Shown here one piece after another: positions 34,447 through 43,495 of a stretch of DNA of 64,000 nt. A program made the position numbers and the translations under genes. The notes beneath the pieces are model-generated. The model was given only the letters and a program-made list of their open reading frames with translations, was not told the origin of the DNA and did no database searches. Within the stretch, counting starts at the first letter, position 1, and every line of letters begins with the position of its first letter. This DNA is from CAWHJB01 sp963698715 (GTDB taxonomy: Bacteria; Chloroflexota; Anaerolineae; Anaerolineales; UBA4823): the NCBI GenBank assembly GCA_963698715.1, contig CAVORW010000006.1, positions 186,001-250,000 on the forward strand, written 5' to 3'.

Positions 34447-35525
34447 AAATCATCCATGTGGTCGGCGCCCGGCCGAATTTCATGAAAGTAGCACCGGTGA
34501 TTTCGGGCCTCCAGTTACGCCCGGGTGTGGCACAACTACTGATCCATACCGGACAGCATTATGATGCCAATATGTCAGCTGTGTTTTTCCGGCAGCTGGG
34601 TTTACCCGACCCTGACCTGAACTTGAATATCGGGTCTGGAAGCCATACCTGGCAGATCGCTCAGATTATGCTTGCTCTAGAGCCTGTTATGGTTTCACAA
34701 CAGCCCGACCTCGTGTTGGTGTATGGAGATGTAAATTCGACCCTGGCTAGCGCTCTAGTAAGCGTAAAACTTCAAATTCCTGTGGGGCATGTTGAGGCTG
34801 GTTTGCGTTCATTTGATCGCACTATGCCTGAAGAAATTAACAGGCAGCTGACCGATCAGATCTGCGAATATTTATTTACCCCTTCCGAAGATGGCGATAA
34901 AAATTTGCTGCGGGAAGGCATCTCAGCGAACAAGATCTACCGGGTTGGAAATGTCATGATAGACACGCTGGTGAGATTGCTGCCAGAAGCCCGCCGGCAA
35001 TATGGTTCGCTGGCGGGACAATACCGGCTGGATGCCCCATTTGGACTGGTTACTCTCCACCGCCCGTCCAATGTCGATCATCCAGATCGGCTGATTGAGA
35101 TCATCGCAACCCTTGCCAGGATAAGCCAGCAGGTACCATTATTATTCCCCGTTCATCCCCGCACCCATATACGAATTGCGAAGCATTTTCCAGGCGGGGG
35201 AGGAGATTCTTTGCGGTTTATCGAGCCACTGAGCTACCTGGACTTTATATCTCTAATGCAAAATGCCAGCCTGGTCATCACCGATTCGGGCGGCGTACAG
35301 GAAGAGACCACCTTTTTGGGGGTGCCTTGTTTTACCTTGCGCAACAATACTGAGCGGCCGGTTACATTGGACATGGGCACCAACCGCTTGATTGGTGATG
35401 ACCTCGATCGCCTTGAAAGCGAAGTTGCCCAGCTTCTCAGAATAGATCACAGGCCGGACTACCAGATACCCCCATTATGGGATGGCCTGGCGGGAGAGCG
35501 AATTGCTCAAATAATAGTTGCCTAA
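34443..35525 (+). CDS. wecB: UDP-N-acetylglucosamine 2-epimerase (non-hydrolysing)
   Basis: Interconverts UDP-GlcNAc and UDP-ManNAc for cell-surface polymers. 360 residues, family length. Seen: VVGARPNFMKVAPV at the N-terminus, HTGQHYDANMS, VYGDVNSTLA, HVEAGLRSFD, PEEINRQLTD, HRPSNVD, and TDSGGVQEETTFLGVPC with TERPVT near the C-terminus. It is away from the main glycan block at 4-16 kb but could feed it. Confidence 0.96.
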   Translation: MKIIHVVGARPNFMKVAPVISGLQLRPGVAQLLIHTGQHYDANMSAVFFRQLGLPDPDLNLNIGSGSHTWQIAQIMLALEPVMVSQQPDLVLVYGDVNSTLASALVSVKLQIPVGHVEAGLRSFDRTMPEEINRQLTDQICEYLFTPSEDGDKNLLREGISANKIYRVGNVMIDTLVRLLPEARRQYGSLAGQYRLDAPFGLVTLHRPSNVDHPDRLIEIIATLARISQQVPLLFPVHPRTHIRIAKHFPGGGGDSLRFIEPLSYLDFISLMQNASLVITDSGGVQEETTFLGVPCFTLRNNTERPVTLDMGTNRLIGDDLDRLESEVAQLLRIDHRPDYQIPPLWDGLAGERIAQIIVA

Positions 35526-35634
35526 ATCTCTATCGTGGGTTTAAGGGCAGTTCAACCATCTGTACTCCAATCTTGCAGACTGGTCTACCAGTTCAAAACA
35601 AAATAAGTGTTTGCTCAGGGTTTCTCCGACAGGC

Positions 35635-35663
35635 TTGACGAGTGTCTGACAACCCCGTACAAT
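35635..35663 (+). promoter_or_regulatory. Promoter of the DUF1385 gene, probably giving a leaderless mRNA
   Basis: -35 TTGACG (35635-35640), 17-bp spacer, -10 TACAAT (35658-35663). The start codon at 35672 is only 8 bases after the -10 box, so transcription should begin at or next to the ATG. There is no ribosome-binding site. Confidence 0.75.
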
Positions 35664-35671
35664 CATGAATT

Positions 35672-36553
35672 ATGACAGATAAATTACCCTCTTATGGTGG
35701 TCAGGCAGTAATAGAAGGCGTGATGATGCGCGGCACTCAGGCGGTAGCTATTGCTATGCGAGCCCCTGATGAGCAAATCGTCATTCACACCGAAAAGCTA
35801 TCAGGTATCTATAAGTCTCGTCTGGCGAAAATCCCCTTTTTACGGGGATTAATTGCATTATGGGATGCTTTAGGCCTGGGGATGCGGGCATTAACGATTT
35901 CTGCCAACACCCAATCCGGCGAAGATGAACAACTGGAAGGGCTGCCTCTATACGCCACCATCGCGATATCCCTAAGCATTGGTGTGGGATTATTCTTTCT
36001 AGCGCCGGCTGCCGCTGGCCAGTTGAGCGAACGGATCGCAGGGTGGAATGCCTGGTGGGGCAACCTGCTGGAGGGTTTGATACGGTTAGTGCTGCTGGTG
36101 CTGTACATAGCGTTGATCGGCCGGATGGATGAAATCAAGCGGGTCTTTGCTTATCATGGTGCAGAACATAAAACGATCAACGCTTTTGAAGCTGGAGTTG
36201 AATTGACCCCTCAAAAAGTTGCTCAGTTCTCACTCGAACATCCTCGCTGTGGAACCGCGTTCCTGCTTACACTGGTCCTTTTCTCGGTTGTTCTGTTCAG
36301 TCTACTCGGCCCCCTACCAATTTCCTGGCGACTTTTAAGCCGGGTATTGCTTTTGCCCGTTTTGGCTGGCTTTGCTTACGAATATATTCGCTGGACCGCC
36401 AACCATTTGAGCTCACCCATCGTTCAGTGGATCGTTAAACCTAACCTGGCGCTGCAGCGGATGACAACTCGCGAACCAGATCTAAATATGCTTGAGGTTG
36501 CAATTGCAGCTTTTAAAGCGATGCGATTGGAAGAAGATCGCTTGCATCTGTAG
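35672..36553 (+). CDS. DUF1385 / YqhQ-like membrane protein
   Basis: 293 residues. The N-terminus YGGQAVIEGVMMRGTQAVAIA and the central block YHGAEHKTINAFEAG followed by HPRCGTAF are diagnostic of DUF1385 proteins; four hydrophobic segments lie between and after these. Metal binding by the conserved His and Cys is likely but unproven; biochemical function unknown. Probably translated from a leaderless message. Confidence 0.93.
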   Translation: MTDKLPSYGGQAVIEGVMMRGTQAVAIAMRAPDEQIVIHTEKLSGIYKSRLAKIPFLRGLIALWDALGLGMRALTISANTQSGEDEQLEGLPLYATIAISLSIGVGLFFLAPAAAGQLSERIAGWNAWWGNLLEGLIRLVLLVLYIALIGRMDEIKRVFAYHGAEHKTINAFEAGVELTPQKVAQFSLEHPRCGTAFLLTLVLFSVVLFSLLGPLPISWRLLSRVLLLPVLAGFAYEYIRWTANHLSSPIVQWIVKPNLALQRMTTREPDLNMLEVAIAAFKAMRLEEDRLHL

Positions 36554-36687
36554 TTTTGGAAGATATGCAGCAGCAGGGAAAATAGAGGCCGTTTGAGCGG
36601 GCCGCACCCGCCTAAATTATCCCACCTCATTTTTTTATTCTAAATCTGTGAAAGGTCAATTTCCTGGCCTCTGGCAAATGTGCACTC

Positions 36688-38082
36688 ATGGCAGCCAAAA
36701 TACAATTTGCCGTTATCCTGTTCCTTGGTATTCTCGTTTTGTCACTTTTCGGTTGTGGGATACCCGAAAACTGGACTGAACCCACACCTTCAGTTCTCCC
36801 TACGCCAGCGCCAACCCAAACATCCGAACTGCTTCCAGACCTGATTCTGAATGCAATCTCAATAAAGACCGAAGCCAGTGAACCCTGCCCAGACATGTTC
36901 GCTGATTTTGGAGTCTGGGTACGAATCATAAATCAAGGTTCTGCTCCAGCCAGTTCGTTTGTCGTGCAGGTGAATGGTGTCTGGCAAACAGTGGAAAATG
37001 GATTGCCTGCTCACCAGTGGGTCGACTTGTGGTTTCCAGGCTATCATCCTGAGACAGAAGTCTGGTTAGATGTAACTGCCATTGTTCGGGAATTTGATGA
37101 GAAAAATAACCGCACAAAAAGCAATGTTTCCCTGCCCACATTCAGTGCTGATTGCTTGCCGGCCCCTTCCCCAGTAGTACCTCAGGATGAAGCGCTCTAC
37201 ACTCTGGAAGGCCATACCGCCCAGGTGCTCAGTCTTGCATTTTCTCCAGATGGCAGCTTGTTAGCTTCTGGCTCGATAGATAACACCCTCAGGCTGTGGC
37301 GGGTTGAAGCAGGGAGCTTGCTCCGGACCATGCTGGGGCATCCATTCCCAGTCTCGAGCCTGGCATTCTCATCCAACGGCATCAATCTCACGACCGGTTC
37401 GTATGATGGCAAAATTCGTGTTTGGCGCGTATCGGATGGCCACCTGGCAAACACCCTGGAAGGACACGCTGGCAGGGTGGTAAGTCTGGCATATTCTCCC
37501 GACGGCCGATACCTGGTCACGACAGGAGACGATTTCACCATCCGCGTATGGCGGACTATTAATGGGAGCCTTTTGCAAACGATTGACGAAGGCCTTTCAG
37601 GTATCTCATCAGTGGCTTTTTCACCCGATGGGCGTTTGCTGGCCTGGGCGGAAACGGACGGGACGGTCCGGGTATGGGAGCTGGCTAGTTCAAAATGGGC
37701 AGGGCACTTCACTGAATCCAGTCAGGCTGCCAGCAGCGTCGCCTTCTCACCGGATGGGCTCAATCTGGCTGTTGGGTTTGAAGATCGGACGATTCGTGTC
37801 TGGCGGTTAAGCGATGGAACTTTACTCCAGACGTTGACCGGGCATACCGGGCAGGTAACAAGTGTTGCCTTTTCCCCAGATGCTCATTGGTTAGTATCCG
37901 GATCCAGCGATACCACTCTACGGTTGTGGGAGCAGGAAGAGGACAATTATCTTTATGCACCAGCCCGCATTTTGGCTGGGCATACTGATCGGGTGAATTG
38001 TGTGACATTTTCAGCTCGAGGCAGTTTGGCTGCTTCTGGCTCCAATGATGGAACGATCAGGATCTGGTCTATCGCCCCATAG
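36688..38082 (+). CDS. WD40-repeat lipoprotein with CARDB-like domain
   Basis: 464 residues. Signal peptide with lipobox LSLFGCG, short Thr/Pro linker, a CARDB-like beta domain about 50-150 (PDLILNAISI, EFDEKNNRTK), then seven WD40 repeats from about 168 to the end forming one propeller, each with GH ... SPDG ... LASGS ... IRVW type sequence (e.g. LEGHTAQVLSLAFSPDG). An extracytoplasmic protein-protein interaction scaffold; ligand unknown. Ends 8 bases from the convergent yjbQ stop. Confidence 0.88.
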   Translation: MAAKIQFAVILFLGILVLSLFGCGIPENWTEPTPSVLPTPAPTQTSELLPDLILNAISIKTEASEPCPDMFADFGVWVRIINQGSAPASSFVVQVNGVWQTVENGLPAHQWVDLWFPGYHPETEVWLDVTAIVREFDEKNNRTKSNVSLPTFSADCLPAPSPVVPQDEALYTLEGHTAQVLSLAFSPDGSLLASGSIDNTLRLWRVEAGSLLRTMLGHPFPVSSLAFSSNGINLTTGSYDGKIRVWRVSDGHLANTLEGHAGRVVSLAYSPDGRYLVTTGDDFTIRVWRTINGSLLQTIDEGLSGISSVAFSPDGRLLAWAETDGTVRVWELASSKWAGHFTESSQAASSVAFSPDGLNLAVGFEDRTIRVWRLSDGTLLQTLTGHTGQVTSVAFSPDAHWLVSGSSDTTLRLWEQEEDNYLYAPARILAGHTDRVNCVTFSARGSLAASGSNDGTIRIWSIAP

Positions 38083-38090
38083 GAACTGCA

Positions 38091-38510
38091 TCATTCACCA
38101 AGTATCTGGACGACCAGCCGGCGCTGGCGTGGCCGGTTGTCGAAATCTATGTAAACGATCTGCTGCCAGGTTCCCAGGGTCAGGCGTCGATCGACGACTG
38201 GCACCGTTAGTGATGGTCCCACCAGTGCCGAACGAACGTGTGAGTGCCCATTGCCATCGCCCCAACGTGCGTTATGCTCGTAGTGCCGGTTTGGATCGAT
38301 AAGTTCGTCGTATAGCCTGCGTAAATCGCTGAGTGCCCCAGATTCGAATTCGATCGTTGTCAAACCGCTGGTTGATGATGGACAGAACACAGTCACTGTA
38401 CCATCTTGGATCCCGCTTTCGGCAATTGCACTGGCGACGTGGGAAGTGATATCGACCATATCCGCATGACCGCGGGTACTCAGCTGGATAGTAAGCGTTT
38501 TGACAGTCAT
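38091..38510 (-). CDS. yjbQ: YjbQ / UPF0047 family protein
   Basis: 139 residues. FCPSSTSGLTTIE, the RWGDGNGHSHVRSALVGPSLTVPV block with its His residues, and GTWQQIVYIDFDNRPRQRR at the end define the family, some members of which have secondary thiamine-phosphate synthase activity in vitro; true role unclear. AGGAGG precedes ATG 38510. Runs against the WD40 gene, divergent from the ligase fusion. Confidence 0.92.
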   Translation of the reverse strand: MTVKTLTIQLSTRGHADMVDITSHVASAIAESGIQDGTVTVFCPSSTSGLTTIEFESGALSDLRRLYDELIDPNRHYEHNARWGDGNGHSHVRSALVGPSLTVPVVDRRLTLGTWQQIVYIDFDNRPRQRRLVVQILGE

Positions 38511-38637
38511 TCTTCCTCCTTTCTATTTTGTTCATTGAATCTTTCAACCCCTGAGGATCAAGTATACCTTTTGAAAATAAGTCGTCCCAAATAATTGGGC
38601 GTGCTGAGTAATCAGGCTTGAGACTCTAGGTTGACAA

Positions 38638-38773
38638 AGTGGTCTTTTCGGCAATCCACTTAAGAAAAAAAAGATTTAGTGGTGTTCGGTTTAGGCGATG
38701 TAGCTGCCCAAACCGAACACCACACATCCTTCTTTTTGTTTGCTGAGAATTTAGCGAAAAAATTACTATGTAG
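38638..38773 (+). repeat. Two-hairpin structured element, copy 1
   Basis: First hairpin AAGTGG/CCACTT at about 38637-38661; second hairpin arms GTGGTGTTCGGTTT (38679-38692) and AAACCGAACACCAC (38710-38723), followed by ACATCCTTCTTTT and TTTAGCGAAAA. Matches 46930-47058 along its whole length, including loops outside the stems, with the second-stem pair T38683:A38719 replaced by G:C in the other copy. Both copies lie directly upstream of a + strand gene. See findings. Confidence 0.85.
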
Positions 38774-38800
38774 CTCTCCGAAAAGTCGGAGGCTATTTGA

Positions 38801-38829
38801 TTGACGATGTGGGTTCTTTAAAGTAGACT
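38801..38829 (+). promoter_or_regulatory. Promoter of the hydrolase-ligase fusion gene, probably leaderless
   Basis: -35 TTGACG (38801-38806), 17-bp spacer, -10 TAGACT (38824-38829). ATG 38836 lies 6 bases after the -10 box, so the transcript should start at the start codon. Second case of this arrangement in the window. Confidence 0.65.
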
Positions 38830-38835
38830 ATTTAC

Positions 38836-41358
38836 ATGGAATTAGATTTGGAACTGTATCGCAAAGATGTGCTCGTCTCACCCAGCCCAGTGGTGCGGCT
38901 TTCAGTCATCGATGTCTCCCCCGACCATCCCCAGCGAACTATTGTTTTCATCCACGGATACGCAGGTCAGGCGCGCCAATGGCAGTACCAGCTCCAGGCA
39001 TTTTCTAAGTCTAATCGAGTGATTGCGATCGACTTGCGTGGTCATGGACGTTCTGATAAACCCCGCAGCCAGTACACCATGAAAGAGATATTAAGCGATT
39101 TGGAAGCTGCCCTGGATGCACTTGGCGTGGCAGGCAAGTTCAGCCTGGTAGGCCATTCCTTTGGGGGGGCAGTGGTGACGGAGTACGCGCTTGCCCATCC
39201 TGAACGCCTGGACCGAATTGCTCTTATCGCGACAGCCGGAGAGTTTCATCTCAACACCCTCTACCGGTTCTTGTTAAGAATACCATTGCCCGCGCTGCGT
39301 TGGCTGGATTTTTTCACCCGCGGCTGGCTGGGTGCTCCAACATTTGTACTGCATCCCTGGTATTACAATAACTTATCCAGGTGGGTGGGATGGAGTGCAT
39401 TCCGGAGCTTAAGTGTGCCAACATTGGTTATCCGGGGTTATCAAGACGCGGTGTTTGAAAAACCGATGTTTGAAGAAGTTACCCGGGCTATTCCAGATGC
39501 AGATGACGTGGATGTGGGAGCCTCCGGACATCTGGTGATGCTGGAACGACGGGATGCAGTCAACCGGGCCATCCAGCGCTTCATGGATGTTACCAGTTTC
39601 TCCTGGCGAGACTCGCAAAGCAGCAATGATGATGATGGCTATGCCAGGATGCTGAGAGAACGCCCATGGCTGCCGCATTATGATGACGGTGTCCCATATA
39701 CGATAGCCATTCCCCAAGTCCCACTCCACCATCTCTTGCAATCCTCGGCCCGCCGTTTTCCATTGAAGACAGCCTTGATATTCGAAGGTACCAAGTTGCA
39801 TTACCGGCGGCTGAACCAGGAAACGAATCGCTTCGCCAATGCCATTCTCGCTCTGGGTTTGGAGCCAGGTGAGCGGGTGATGTTGATCCTGCCGAATATA
39901 CCTCAGTTGGTGATTGCTTATTTTGGGACGTTAAAAGCTGGTGGGGTTGCTGTATTTACACTGCCGACTCACGGCCCGGCTGAACTCGTCCGTCAGGTGC
40001 GTGATTCGGGAGCTCGAATCCTTGTGACTCTCACCGAGTTCGACGACCTGATTGATGCTATCAAGTCCGGGCTCGAGCCAGATGGCGACTCGCCGTTAAG
40101 GCACATCATTTTTGTACATATTGGCGATTACTTACCTTTTTTTAAACGCTTAGCGCTGAATCTTTCTCGTACTAATCGAAAACGCCATCTGTTGGATATT
40201 CCTCTGGACGCCAGCACGCATGTGTATGATCGCCTGCTCTACAGTAGTAGTAAAGACGCACCGGAAATCCAGCCGAAACCGCTGGACCTGGCAGTTATCA
40301 TGTATACCGGAGGCACGACAGCCGCGCCCAAAGGTGTGATGCTCTCGCATTACAATCTGGTTGCAAATGCCTTGCAAACTCGCCACTGGATTCCAGCTGC
40401 CCTGGAGGGTAGGGAACGTTTCCTATGTGTCGTACCGTTTTCTCACAGTTATGGCCTGACCGCGGCCTTAAACGTGCCCCTGGCACTTGGGGCAGCCCTG
40501 ATCCTAAAACCCCGCTTTGAGATTGGCGCGATATTGCGGACTATCCAACGTGAACGACCGACTATTTTCCCTGGCGTCCCCCAGATGTATGTTGCCATTA
40601 AGGATTTCCCCGGAGTTCGAAAATTCGGGATTCAGTCCATCAAAGCCTGCATCAGTGGCTCAGCCCCGCTGCCTGTTGAAGTCCAGGAGGCGTTCGAGAA
40701 ATTAACACGCGGCCGGCTGGTCGAAGGTTACGGCTTAACTGAGGCTTCACCCGTAACTCATGCGAACCCGCTCAATGGCTTGCGCAAAGTCGGGACGATT
40801 GGCATTCCACTTTCTTCCAGTGAAGCCCGATTGGTAGACCTGCGGCACGGGAGGGAGGAAGTACCCGTGGGGCAAATCGGAGAGCTGGCTGTTCGTGGTC
40901 CGCAGATCATGATGGGATATTGGAATGATCCTCGTGCAACCCGGCAGGTGCTTTCCCAAGATGGATGGCTGCGTACGGGGGATGTGGCACAAATGGATTC
41001 GGAAGGATACTTCAGGATCGTAGCGCGAAAAGCAGATATGTGGTATCCTGCCCGTCCTGGTGAACCTGCATTTCCGCGGGATGTTGAGGAAGTATTGTTC
41101 GAAGTTCCCCAGGTTAAAGAAGCCGCTGTTGTGGCAATTGCCGGGCAGCCCATCGCGTTTGTAATCGCACGCAAGGAGCGGCCCTCCACGGAAGCCCTTT
41201 TGGCTTACTGCAAGCGCCGCCTGCCGCCGGAACTGGTCCCAAGGCTGGTCATTTATTTGGATGACTTCCCGCGCTCCTTTATTGGTAAGGTACTGCGCCG
41301 TGAACTGGCAGAGCACTTTAAACAAAACAGATCTACCGCTCAAGGGGATTCTCTGTGA
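38836..41358 (+). CDS. Alpha/beta-hydrolase fused to AMP-dependent acyl-CoA synthetase
   Basis: 840 residues. About 1-265: alpha/beta hydrolase with FIHGYAGQARQWQ oxyanion block, nucleophile elbow GHSFGG (Ser), and a catalytic His in GASGHLVMLER. About 300-840: ANL superfamily ligase with YTGGTTAAPKGVML P-loop, EGYGLTEASPV, GWLRTGDVAQ, and a C-terminal domain with the catalytic Lys in FIGKVLRREL. It probably activates a fatty or aromatic acid; the hydrolase half may supply or proofread the acid or thioester. OleBC proteins have the same order, but OleB uses Asp as nucleophile, so this is not a simple OleBC. Followed 53 bases later by another alpha/beta hydrolase. Confidence 0.88.
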   Translation: MELDLELYRKDVLVSPSPVVRLSVIDVSPDHPQRTIVFIHGYAGQARQWQYQLQAFSKSNRVIAIDLRGHGRSDKPRSQYTMKEILSDLEAALDALGVAGKFSLVGHSFGGAVVTEYALAHPERLDRIALIATAGEFHLNTLYRFLLRIPLPALRWLDFFTRGWLGAPTFVLHPWYYNNLSRWVGWSAFRSLSVPTLVIRGYQDAVFEKPMFEEVTRAIPDADDVDVGASGHLVMLERRDAVNRAIQRFMDVTSFSWRDSQSSNDDDGYARMLRERPWLPHYDDGVPYTIAIPQVPLHHLLQSSARRFPLKTALIFEGTKLHYRRLNQETNRFANAILALGLEPGERVMLILPNIPQLVIAYFGTLKAGGVAVFTLPTHGPAELVRQVRDSGARILVTLTEFDDLIDAIKSGLEPDGDSPLRHIIFVHIGDYLPFFKRLALNLSRTNRKRHLLDIPLDASTHVYDRLLYSSSKDAPEIQPKPLDLAVIMYTGGTTAAPKGVMLSHYNLVANALQTRHWIPAALEGRERFLCVVPFSHSYGLTAALNVPLALGAALILKPRFEIGAILRTIQRERPTIFPGVPQMYVAIKDFPGVRKFGIQSIKACISGSAPLPVEVQEAFEKLTRGRLVEGYGLTEASPVTHANPLNGLRKVGTIGIPLSSSEARLVDLRHGREEVPVGQIGELAVRGPQIMMGYWNDPRATRQVLSQDGWLRTGDVAQMDSEGYFRIVARKADMWYPARPGEPAFPRDVEEVLFEVPQVKEAAVVAIAGQPIAFVIARKERPSTEALLAYCKRRLPPELVPRLVIYLDDFPRSFIGKVLRRELAEHFKQNRSTAQGDSL

Positions 41359-41411
41359 TATATCCACACGAACCTGCTGACAGCCAGATCTGCATTTAAT
41401 AAGACTGGAAA

Positions 41412-42248
41412 ATGATGACTTTTAATCCAAATGAAATCCACTACCTGGTTGAGGGCCAAGGCCCACCAGTGATTCTTGTTCATGGTCTGGCTGCATCTTC
41501 GTACGATTGGGCGGCAATGCTGCCTGCCTTGGCTTCAGCAGGTTATCAGGCTTTTGCCCCTGATTTGCTGGGACATGGCGAAAGCGTAAAGCCAGAATCG
41601 ACTGACAGCTATCAAGCTGAAACGGTCTATCAATTCCTGGTTGCCTGGATCGATTCCCTGGCTCTGAAACAGCCGCCTGTATTTATTGGCCACTCTCTTG
41701 GTGGTTACTTGAGCTTATTATATGGCTTGCGCCGGCCTCGCAAGTTGGCCGGATTAGTTTTAATCGACCCATTGTATAGCCCAAATCAATTGTCAGCATT
41801 GCTTCGCTGGATCAATCAAAGACCTGCCTGGGGTGAGGCCGCAATGCGGCTGGTGCCGGAGTGGATGTTGAACGCGGTCTTGGGATGGGACCCGGCCAAT
41901 GGGAATGAATTCGACGATTATATTCGCCAGCAAATTGCCAATGATTATAAGCGCGCTTCAGCACGGATTGTTCACATTCCTGCCACAATCGAAGACCTGT
42001 CACCTAAACTGGTCCAGCTGACAATCCCCAGCCTCCTGATGTGGGGAGATCGTGATTTAACGCTTGCTACCCAGTCTTTTCACAAACTCCATAAGGCAAT
42101 CCCAAACAATCAGGCCAGAGTAGTCACAGGCAGCGGTCATCAGCCCCATATCGGCAGGCCGGAGCAGGTCAACCAGCTGGTTTTATCTTTTCTCCAAGAT
42201 TTGCAGCGCCGGGTTTCTGGAGTAACCGGTCAGCCATTATTGGCTTGA
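41412..42248 (+). CDS. Alpha/beta-hydrolase
   Basis: 278 residues. VILVHGLAASSYDW (oxyanion loop), nucleophile elbow GHSLGG, charge-relay Asp in MWGDRDLTL and His in GSGHQPHIGRPEQ complete a serine-hydrolase triad. Cytosolic, no signal peptide. Substrate unknown. Same direction as the ligase fusion upstream and the sulfur-carrier gene downstream (47-base gaps), so likely one unit. Confidence 0.9.
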   Translation: MMTFNPNEIHYLVEGQGPPVILVHGLAASSYDWAAMLPALASAGYQAFAPDLLGHGESVKPESTDSYQAETVYQFLVAWIDSLALKQPPVFIGHSLGGYLSLLYGLRRPRKLAGLVLIDPLYSPNQLSALLRWINQRPAWGEAAMRLVPEWMLNAVLGWDPANGNEFDDYIRQQIANDYKRASARIVHIPATIEDLSPKLVQLTIPSLLMWGDRDLTLATQSFHKLHKAIPNNQARVVTGSGHQPHIGRPEQVNQLVLSFLQDLQRRVSGVTGQPLLA

Positions 42249-42295
42249 GCGGTTGCTCTTAGAAAATCTCCAATCCCTCTCTAAAGGAATTTTTT

Positions 42296-42490
42296 ATGAC
42301 GGTTAAACTAATCCTGCGCGGTCAGGAATACGAGGTGAAACCTGGAATGACTTTGCGACAATCTCTTTTTAAGATTGATCAACAACCTGAAGCTGTCCTG
42401 GCTACTCGAGATGGAGAAATGATCACGGAAGAGGAAATCTTATTGGATGGCGATGTGATTAAGTTGATTGCGGTAATTTCCGGCGGTTGA
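42296..42490 (+). CDS. ttuB: Ubiquitin-like sulfur carrier protein (TtuB/MoaD/ThiS-like)
   Basis: 64 residues, a beta-grasp protein ending in the diagnostic Gly-Gly (AVISGG), whose C-terminus is adenylated and turned into a thiocarboxylate. ThiS and MoaD look alike at this size; the adjacent TtuA gene 57 bases downstream makes TtuB the best call. AAAGGAA precedes ATG 42296. The E1-like activator (TtuC/ThiF/MoeB) is not in the window. Confidence 0.82.
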   Translation: MTVKLILRGQEYEVKPGMTLRQSLFKIDQQPEAVLATRDGEMITEEEILLDGDVIKLIAVISGG

Positions 42491-42547
42491 CATGGGTAGA
42501 CTGCCCCTCGATACTGTCACCAGCAATTATCGTTATGGAGGTAAAGG

Positions 42548-43483
42548 GTGAGATGTCGTAAGTGTGATCACAAGGCTGTCATCAACATGCGCCAGCATAA
42601 ATTAGCGCTGTGTAAAGATCATTTTCTGGAATGGATTCCGGAGCAGACTCAGCGGTTCATTGAGAAATACCAGATGTTCAGCCCTCAAGAGAGATTGCTG
42701 GTTGCCGTTTCTGGCGGCAAGGATTCCTTATCGCTTTGGGATATCCTGTGGCAGCTGGGCTATCAGGTGGATGGTCTCTATATTGGCCTTGGGATCGATG
42801 AGGGAGTGGGGTATTCGGAAGAATCCCACCGGCTAACAGCTAAATTCGCGGCCGAACGCAGCCTGAAGCTGCTTGCCGTCGACATCCAACAAGAATACGG
42901 TCAGCCCATTCCGGTGATTGCTAAGGCGACGACCCGCGGAAAAGGAAAACCCTGTTCGGTCTGTGGATTGAGCAAACGGCATGTGATGAACCGGATTGCC
43001 AGAGAAGGCGGATACCATGTTCTGGTTACAGGGCATAACCTGGATGATGAAGCCGCTGTTCTGTTTGCAAATACAATGAACTGGATCCCTGGCTACCTGG
43101 TGCGGCAAAGCCCGGTCCTGGAAGCTAACCAGCCAGGTCTTGTGCGTAAAGTAAAACCACTTTGCCGGATTTACGAGCGGGAGATGGCTGCCTATGCCTT
43201 GCTGCGAGGGATTGAGTATATCTATGATGAGTGTCCCTTTGCGGCTGGGTCAAAGCAAATTTATTATAAAGAATTGCTGAATAAGCTGGAAGCCGACCGC
43301 CCTGGGGCTAAATTGAGCTTTTATCTGACTTATTTGCAGGCCAAAGAAAATGGCTTGTTTGCGCCTCAGGCTGATCCTGGGTTAGAACTGCTGCATAGCT
43401 GTCATTCATGCGGGCAGCCCACTTCGGCTCCTGGGGATTGCGCATTTTGCCGAATGATGGATCGGATTTCCGAGTTGGTCTAA
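42548..43483 (+). CDS. ttuA: tRNA-5-methyluridine(54) 2-sulfurtransferase TtuA
   Basis: 311-residue PP-loop enzyme that makes 2-thio-T54 in the tRNA T-loop, a modification that stabilises tRNA at high temperature. N-terminal zinc finger CRKC...C..H, ATP-binding VSGGKDSLS, the cluster Cys pair in KPCSVCG and the third Cys in YDECPFA, and a C-terminal zinc finger CHSCG...CAFC. All [4Fe-4S] and zinc Cys are present. GTG start 42548 behind GGAGG (42537-42541). TtuA rather than TtcA because of the two zinc fingers and neighbour TtuB. Confidence 0.92.
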   Translation: MRCRKCDHKAVINMRQHKLALCKDHFLEWIPEQTQRFIEKYQMFSPQERLLVAVSGGKDSLSLWDILWQLGYQVDGLYIGLGIDEGVGYSEESHRLTAKFAAERSLKLLAVDIQQEYGQPIPVIAKATTRGKGKPCSVCGLSKRHVMNRIAREGGYHVLVTGHNLDDEAAVLFANTMNWIPGYLVRQSPVLEANQPGLVRKVKPLCRIYEREMAAYALLRGIEYIYDECPFAAGSKQIYYKELLNKLEADRPGAKLSFYLTYLQAKENGLFAPQADPGLELLHSCHSCGQPTSAPGDCAFCRMMDRISELV

Positions 43484-43495
43484 AAACATATCCCT

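Noticed and set aside
38836..41358. Olefin-biosynthesis OleBC
   Set aside because: Order fits, but the hydrolase nucleophile is Ser rather than Asp and OleA/OleD are missing.
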